Positions 58,357-64,000 of a stretch of 64,000 nt of DNA are shown here, piece by piece (position 1 is the stretch's first letter; the number at the start of each line of letters is the position of its first letter). Made by a program: the position numbers and the translations under genes. A model generated the notes under the pieces. The model was not told where the DNA came from. It saw nothing but the letters and a program-made list of their open reading frames with translations, and ran no database searches. This DNA is from Haliotis asinina (Eukaryota; Mollusca; Gastropoda; Lepetellida; Haliotidae): contig NC_090282.1 in the NCBI RefSeq assembly GCF_037392515.1, positions 35,081,054 to 35,145,053 of the forward strand, in the 5' to 3' direction.

Positions 58357-59666
58357 ATGTCCAAGTTAGGAAAACATGGGCAAATAGTTCATTCTCAAGC
58401 AAGGGGGATAGCATACAATGTTATCATGTATATGGACAAAAACATTGTGCAACCAAAGCAGATTCTCTTTTACAAAGTAGCCTTGCTACTGGACTCTCAA
58501 CGGCAACTTTAAAGCGCATTAAGGCAGAAGGTGGTAGGAGTGCGAGTGGACCTACATTTATCAGTCCCACCAAGTTGCGCAAACCCAAAACTTGCAGTTA
58601 CAAACTTGATGATTTCGACCGGTGCGCAGTCCGTCAATCTGTACAAAGTTCATATGTCGTAAAAAAGCAACTACCCACTCTGGATACGATGTATGATATG
58701 GCAAAGTGCCAGTTGAACTACAAGGGTTCTAAGGAAAGTTTTCGAAAAAATCTCAAAGACATGAGGTTTAGGTGGCGAAAAACGCAGTCAAACCGTAAAC
58801 TTTTAATGGAACGTAAAGACATTGTTTCCAAGCGTTTGCAATACTTGCGTGCAATAAAGAAATACAGAGAAAAAAATCGAACACTCATCTTTATCGATGA
58901 AACATGGTTGCATGTACACCACATTGTCCCAAAGTGTTGGCAACTTGAGGGTGAAGTCGTAAGAAATGGCACCGGACCTCGGCTTATTGTGGTTCATGCA
59001 GGGGGTGAAAATGGTTTTGTTCCAAATGTTTTGCTTGTTTTTGATTCCTAACTCAAATCAGGAAACTATCATGATGAGATGAACTTTGATGATTTTTCCA
59101 AATGGCTCAAGGAAAAGTTGATCCCAAACCTTCCACTGCACTCTGTCATCGTTATGGATAATGCACCATATCATAGCAAGCAAGTGGACAAATGTCCGCC
59201 AACCGCCAACAGAAAGGATGACATAAAAGCGTGGCTACAAAGACACAATATCTCATTTGCTGAGAAAATGCTTAAAGCCGAACTATTGTTTCTTGCAAAA
59301 TCCAACAAATCGGGCCCTGTCTACATAGTAGACACGATGTTGAAGCAACATGGCCATGATGTACTACGTCTCCCTCCATACCGTGCTGAACTAAACCCGA
59401 TTGAGTTAATTTGGGCAAATGTGAAAAATTATATCGCTTCACAAACCTTGCAGTTCACAAAAAGTTCCTTAAGAGTTGCCATAAATGAAAGGCTGTCTGC
59501 AATCGGTGCAAAAGAATGGTCGGAATGTTGTAAACATGTTAAAACAATTGAAGATGGTTACTGGCAACGCTTAATCGCAGTAGAAAGGGAAATTGACAGA
59601 CTAGTGATTGACTTAGGACTTGCAAGTGATTCAGACACCGAGACTGATTCAGAGAGTGATAATTAA
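58357..59666 (+). pseudogene. IS630/Tc1/mariner-superfamily transposase with wide D-E spacing
   Basis: The likely start is the ATG at 58357 (MSKLGKHGQIVHSQARGIAY). The frame slips by one base around 58455-58470. It then runs open to a single TAA at 59049-59051, after which the same frame continues to 59666. The DDE core is intact: first Asp in FIDETWLHVHH, second in VMDNAPYHS, Glu in LNPIELIWANVKN. About 81 residues separate the last two, far more than the 34 of Tc1 and close to the group described as DD82E (Sailor). The insert between them (KDDIKAWLQRHNISF and following) is charged. An acidic serine-rich tail ends the protein. No terminal inverted repeats were found. With only two lesions it died recently, or it is a sequence or allele variant. 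Confidence 0.85.
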
Positions 59667-60529
59667 GGCATAAATCAGTAAGTCCGCCTACTTTTCCAGC
59701 AATGTTCTGTCTTGTATAATAATTGACACATACTATATCAGGTTTTTACTGTTCCCATACTTGTCATAGATAAGAGTAATCTTTGGTGAGTTGTCTGTAT
59801 TTTATAATTTTTTAGTTTCTGATAAATCTACTGAGTCTGGTACTGAGTAATCCCCAAACCGACAAATTTGTGTACAAAGATATTTCTCACTGACTTATCA
59901 ATGTCAAAAGGTATTTTCAGTTTTCTGTACACAATTTTGGTAACCATAATAAAAATTTAACAGAAATTTGGAAATATTGTTCGAATACTAACCATTTCTC
60001 TGGAACCGGTTATATAAATTTCCAAGACATGTATTCCCGGTCGATCACCAGCGGAATTAGGGACGAAAATCAGCCCGCACAGAGAAATTGGAACAAAATT
60101 ATGGGATAAAAATATTTCCCCCTTGCTACTCTGATTTAGCTACCACCATTCAGTAACAGATAACTTTTTACATATGAAAAAGTTAAATGAAACACAATTA
60201 ACTATATGTAGTTATTATCTATATAATATTTAGCAGACGGAAAGTCAACTTTACCCATTAAAACAACACTGCATATTCCTTCGAATGATAAGACTGCAAT
60301 TTCAGGCATAAGATACTGATATTCCACGCTAATCTTTAGTTAAGACGAAGACAAATAGATGATTGGGGCATTGACAAGCATTTTAGATATTCAACAATTT
60401 TGTTAAAAAAAACCCCAGGAAAATGTGATTTGCTTCGTGAAATGGATCGGTGGTCCTAAACATATTTGCTCAGTATATTGTGTTGATTCAATTCGTTGGG
60501 ATTGTACCTGTTCCCAAATCGAGTGTGCT
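59667..60529. other. Intergenic sequence, no gene seen
   Basis: AT-rich sequence after the transposase. I looked for inverted ends matching the left flank and found none. Confidence 0.45.
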
Positions 60530-60695
60530 GTAACAATTCATGCGTGAAACGCACGGGGAAAATGAACTTCTCGATATTTATCAGACAACCTGTCTCCCTC
60601 TTGTTTCCAGTGGATCGTTCTGTGGGGCGTTCCCAAGTATGCAAATTGGGGTCATTTGTCAGGTCGTGGATCATCTTATATGTGTTAACCAGTAC
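60530..60695. repeat. Second copy of a 150-bp direct repeat, with octamer motif
   Basis: This segment aligns with 57960-58115: 'acaacctg', 'tccctcttgtttc', 'ggggcgttccc' and the identical 'tatgcaaattggggtcattt'. The latter includes the POU octamer ATGCAAAT at 60639-60646, and at 58060-58067 in the other copy. The downstream copy lies about 520-680 bp before the second GILT start codon. It may be a duplicated promoter segment or an unknown repeat. Confidence 0.65.
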
Positions 60696-60825
60696 TTGTC
60701 AAGCAGTAGTATGTTATCATTATTAGATAGTCTCGGGTTCCAACAGGTTTCTAGTGCATCTGGTACAATTCAACGACGGCGATGTGTGATTATGATTATG
60801 TATGTGTTGAAATCAAAATGTGTAT

Positions 60826-60998
60826 GCTAAACGCAGAATATGAATATTAAATGCAAAAAGTGTATGTTAAATGCAAAATATGAATATCAAATGCAAAAAG
60901 TGTATGTTAAATGCAAAATATGAATATAAATGCAAAAAGTGTATGTTAAATGCAAAATATGAATATTAAATGCAAAAAGTGTATGTTAAATGCAAAAT
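60826..60998. repeat. 40-bp minisatellite made of two 20-bp halves, about 4 copies
   Basis: 'atgcaaaatatgaatattaa' alternates with 'atgcaaaaagtgtatgttaa'. The array is about 215 bp before the second GILT gene. Each half begins ATGCAAA, which overlaps the octamer consensus. Confidence 0.92.
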
Positions 60999-61213
60999 GT
61001 ACATTATCATGATCATTTGGAAAAGCGTACACTCTGTACAGCTATGATGTCCTTAGTCACCATGCGGTTGCAAACATCTCAATTCATGACGTTTCCAGGT
61101 AAACTGAAATAGTTCATTGCGACGACCTTAGATAGCTATGGGAACAACCAGATGGCTCGTTGGGCATTCACCTGTATTGTTTTTTAATCTGTCTCAGTGT
61201 GTCAGTTTTGTTC

Positions 61214-64000
61214 ATGATGGTGTATTCAGGTGTTGTATCGTTATTGGTTTGTATCGCCGGAGTCGCTGCTGCTGCTCCATGTTTGGTGAGTGAGCCATTT
61301 TAATACTACATTTACCACATTCATCGTGTCTTTGTCACGTTTTCATTCCCATGTTGAAACTAAATGTTCTAATTTATTCTAAAATTCAATAAGTTTATGA
61401 ATTCAAACAAAATATCCTGTTTAAACAAAGTGGGGAAACATGAACATTCAATTTAGATGGGAAGTAGTATATGTACATCAACAAACCTTTCAAGGACAGA
61501 CATCTTATGAACGCGCCACCATATCTCTTTATCACAACCCTTAAACACAACGCATGTAATGCACGTGCACAAGGCATTACCCGATACACGTGCAAGGGGT
61601 GACATTCTTGACTATGACGGTTTTCAGGAAAGTGGATAAATCACTGTCGACCATTAATTTTGACAATCACCTCACATGACACAGTTGTTAGTGTTTGTTT
61701 CGGTCGGGTTTTTTCTTTTTGTTTGAAAATGAAAATCGTGCATATGATATGCAAATTTGACGTCATACACCAATCATCTTTTAAGAGTGAGTACAGAAGC
61801 GAACAACAGTGGTCATAAGGAAGTGCAACTAGTGATGCACTCTCAAAACATTCATTATTGTCATATCAGCATTGATTGACTCAGGTATATCTCATGTTGT
61901 TTTTCAATCGTAAATTAAAAATGAAGTTCCCCTAATTTGTAAGAGTATAATAAAGTGTAAATAAATCGATAATAATTTCAGTACAAATTCAAAGGCAGTA
62001 TATTACGAAAGCTGTGATTATAACAATGAAAACGGAAATGGGTTACATTCACCCCGCAGCAGCAATGGTAACGGTCCGCTAGTTTGCCGGCTTTAGTCTG
62101 TTTTCAGTAGTAGCTGTCACCCATAATCTAATTTGGGGGACATGAGCGTTTAACAGACTTCGAACTCATTAATTACATGGCACCAATTTGTTTTGAGTGG
62201 AATTGATTTCTGTAAGTAATTTGAGTTAAATGTATATTTATGTATATTTATGACAAAAAACTTCCCAAAACAAAACAAACAAACAAAAAAAAACATTTAT
62301 GTATATCTATTATGCCTTCAGTTACTATTTTCTCATTTTCTGAAACTGCCACATAGCTGGAACATAGCCGAGTGCGGCGTAAAACTCGCTCACTCATTTC
62401 TGAAAATGCTGAAAAATAATCGAGATGAAGTTATAGTGTGTACTTTGTTAGGCCGAAACAGACAATAGGTTTATTCCCTATTGTTTAAGGGATTATCGTG
62501 CATTCGTGAATTTTTACCTGCGTCCGGCAAAACGAAAATCCCCGGTTTCTACACTCTAAACTTTCTGTTTCAGGATTGTGTAGAAGACGCTACCACTGCG
62601 GAACCAGTAGATGTCGTGTTGTATTATGAGTCCATGTGCCCCTACTGTCGCAAGTTCATTACTACCCAACTCTACCCTGCCTTTACGGCACTGCCTTCCA
62701 GTGTTCTGAATGTCACAATAGTGCCCTACGGTAATGCCAGGGTAGGTATATTCTGTCTTGTGCTGAGAGTGTCACAACAGTGTTCTACGTTAATGTCAAG
62801 ATAGGTATATTCTGTCTTGTGTTGACAATGTCACAACAATGCCCTATGGTAATGCCAGGGTATATATACCCAGTCTTGTATTGACTGTGTCACAACAGTG
62901 CCCTACGGTAATGTCAAGGTAGGTATATTCAGTCTTGTGTTGACAGTGTCGCAACAGTGCCCTACGGTAATGTCAAGGTAGGTATATTCAGTCTTGTGTT
63001 GATAGTGTCGCAACAGTGCCCTACGGTAATGTCAAGGTAGGTATATTCAGTCTTGTATTGACTGTGTCACAACAGTGCCCTACGGTAATGTCAAGGTAGG
63101 TATATTCAGTCTTGTGTTGAGAGTGTCGCAACAGTGCCCTACGGTAATGTCAAGGTAGGTATATTCAGTCTTGTGTTGACAGTGTCACAACAGTGCCCTA
63201 CGGTAATGTCAAGGTAGGTATATTCAGTCTTGTGCTGACAGTGTCACAACAGTGCTCTACGTTAATGTCAAGATAGGTATATTCTGTCTTGTGTTGACAA
63301 TGTCACAACAATGCCCTATGGTAATGCCAGGGTATATATACCCAGCCTTGTATTGACTGTGCCACAACAGTGCCCTACGGTAATGTCAAGGTAGATATAT
63401 TCAGTCTTGTGTTGACAGTGTCACAACAGTGCACTACGATAATGTCAAGGTAGGTATATTCAGTCTTGTGTTGACAGTGTCACAACAGTGCACTACGATA
63501 ATGTCAAGGTAGGTACAATGTATATTCAGTCTTGTGTTGACAATGTCACAACCGTGCCCTACGGTAATGTCAAGGTAGGTATATTCAGTCTTGTGTTGAC
63601 AATGTCACAACCGTGCCCTACGGTAGGCGTTTTGTCATTATATGTCACAGATACCTATAGGTTAACAAATTCGAACGAGTGTCACACAAACAGAAGAAAT
63701 GTATCTGCTATTGAACATATCAAACTATTTTAGGAACGGCAGCGAAACGGCAGCTGGGAGTTCGCCTGTCAGCACGGCCCTGTGGAGTGTCTTGGTAACC
63801 TGATTGCTGTAAGTTACAGAGAGCCTTCATTACAGTTGTAAAACATATTCTGTATATCTCATTTTTTCGGTAACAACACAGTGGCGTATGATGAAACTGA
63901 GTATGTGATCTCTCAGCACCTTGTTAGGGAAGAATATATTTATTTCCATGATAATCTGGCTATTTCATATTTCTTCTTCAGGCATGTGCCCTGAACTATA
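61214..64000 (+). CDS. Second GILT-type thiol reductase, 3' part beyond the window
   Basis: The exons seen are 61214-61285, 62574-62741, 63734-63808 and 63982 onward, all phase 0. Exon 1 gives a signal peptide (MMVYSGVVSLLVCIAGVAAA). Exon 2 carries the active site CPYC (C46, C49) and the conserved VPYGNA. Exon 3 has CQHGPVECLGNLIA, completed by the next Cys in exon 4 (ACALNY) to form the GILT signature. The intron positions match the gene at 46741-55483, and its exon 3 is the same length (75 bp), so the two are tandem duplicates. This copy lacks the saposin-like Cys segment. Same predicted role: disulfide reduction in lysosomes. Intron 2 is filled by a minisatellite derived from the exon 2 end, leaving many decoy donors. 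Confidence 0.92.
61286..62573. other. Intron 1 of the second GILT gene
   Basis: Mostly AT-rich unique sequence. A SINE family B tail ('acatagctggaacatagccg', 'agtgcggcgtaaaactcgct') lies at 62338-62396. No other feature seen. Confidence 0.5.
62715..63630 (+). repeat. 59-bp minisatellite seeded on a GILT exon/donor boundary
   Basis: The first unit is the end of exon 2 ('gtgccctacggtaatgccag' then g) plus its donor gtaggtata. Exact 59-bp steps follow, with the donor position at 62742, 62801, 62860, 62919, 62978, 63037, 63096, 63155, 63214, 63273, 63332, 63391, 63450 and 63509. One more falls at 63575 after a 7-bp insertion, and a partial unit lies near 63620. About ten of the fifteen keep a consensus-like G|GTAGGT. 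The block of variant units at 62801-62860 recurs at 63273-63332, showing an eight-unit (472-bp) higher-order duplication. Confidence 0.95.

Noticed and set aside
57858-60695. Repeats flanking the wide-spaced transposase as its long terminal repeats
   Set aside because: The 150-bp segments are in direct, not inverted, orientation and do not abut the transposase. The family uses short inverted ends, so they were left as an unexplained duplication.

Overview
This is animal nuclear DNA, most likely from a marine gastropod close to abalone (Haliotis). Genes are split by GT-AG introns and spread thinly. tRNA-derived SINEs with (GAGT)n tails, small inverted-repeat transposons and tandem minisatellites fill most of the rest. 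The abalone call rests on recognising these SINE types and is an inference. There is no bacterial-style gene organisation, and no CRISPR array, rRNA or genuine tRNA gene was found.

Layout. 1-11.1 kb is repeat territory: SINE copies, a 45-bp minisatellite, a decayed Tc1-type transposase, and a complete Tc1 element (5836-7362) sitting inside an older small MITE. 11.1-13.4 kb holds an intron-less TRIM-type gene (RING, B-box, coiled coil, beta-propeller). 13.4-32.8 kb has no gene I can support, only minisatellites, two inverted-repeat elements and SINEs. 32.9-39.0 kb carries a four-exon gene for a Cas1p-family multi-membrane O-acetyltransferase that looks like plant RWA proteins and lacks the SGNH domain of vertebrate CASD1. 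39-46.7 kb is non-genic, with a long 33/66-bp in-frame minisatellite. 46.7-55.5 kb is a complete seven-exon GILT-type (gamma-interferon-inducible lysosomal thiol reductase) gene. A second GILT gene starts at 61.2 kb and runs off the window. Between them lies a nearly intact transposase with wide D-E spacing (58.36-59.67 kb).

The most unusual signal concerns exon ends. In two unrelated genes, the Cas1/RWA-like gene (exon 3) and the second GILT gene (exon 2), the last bases of a coding exon plus its splice donor form the first unit of a long minisatellite filling the following intron (41-bp and 59-bp periods). In the GILT gene, most of the 15 units still carry a consensus-like donor site, so the true donor is followed by a ladder of decoys.

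The genes are functionally separate: probable ubiquitin ligase or innate sensing (TRIM), Golgi glycan O-acetylation (Cas1/RWA-like), and lysosomal disulfide reduction (GILT pair). The GILT pair is the only gene cluster and looks like a tandem duplication.
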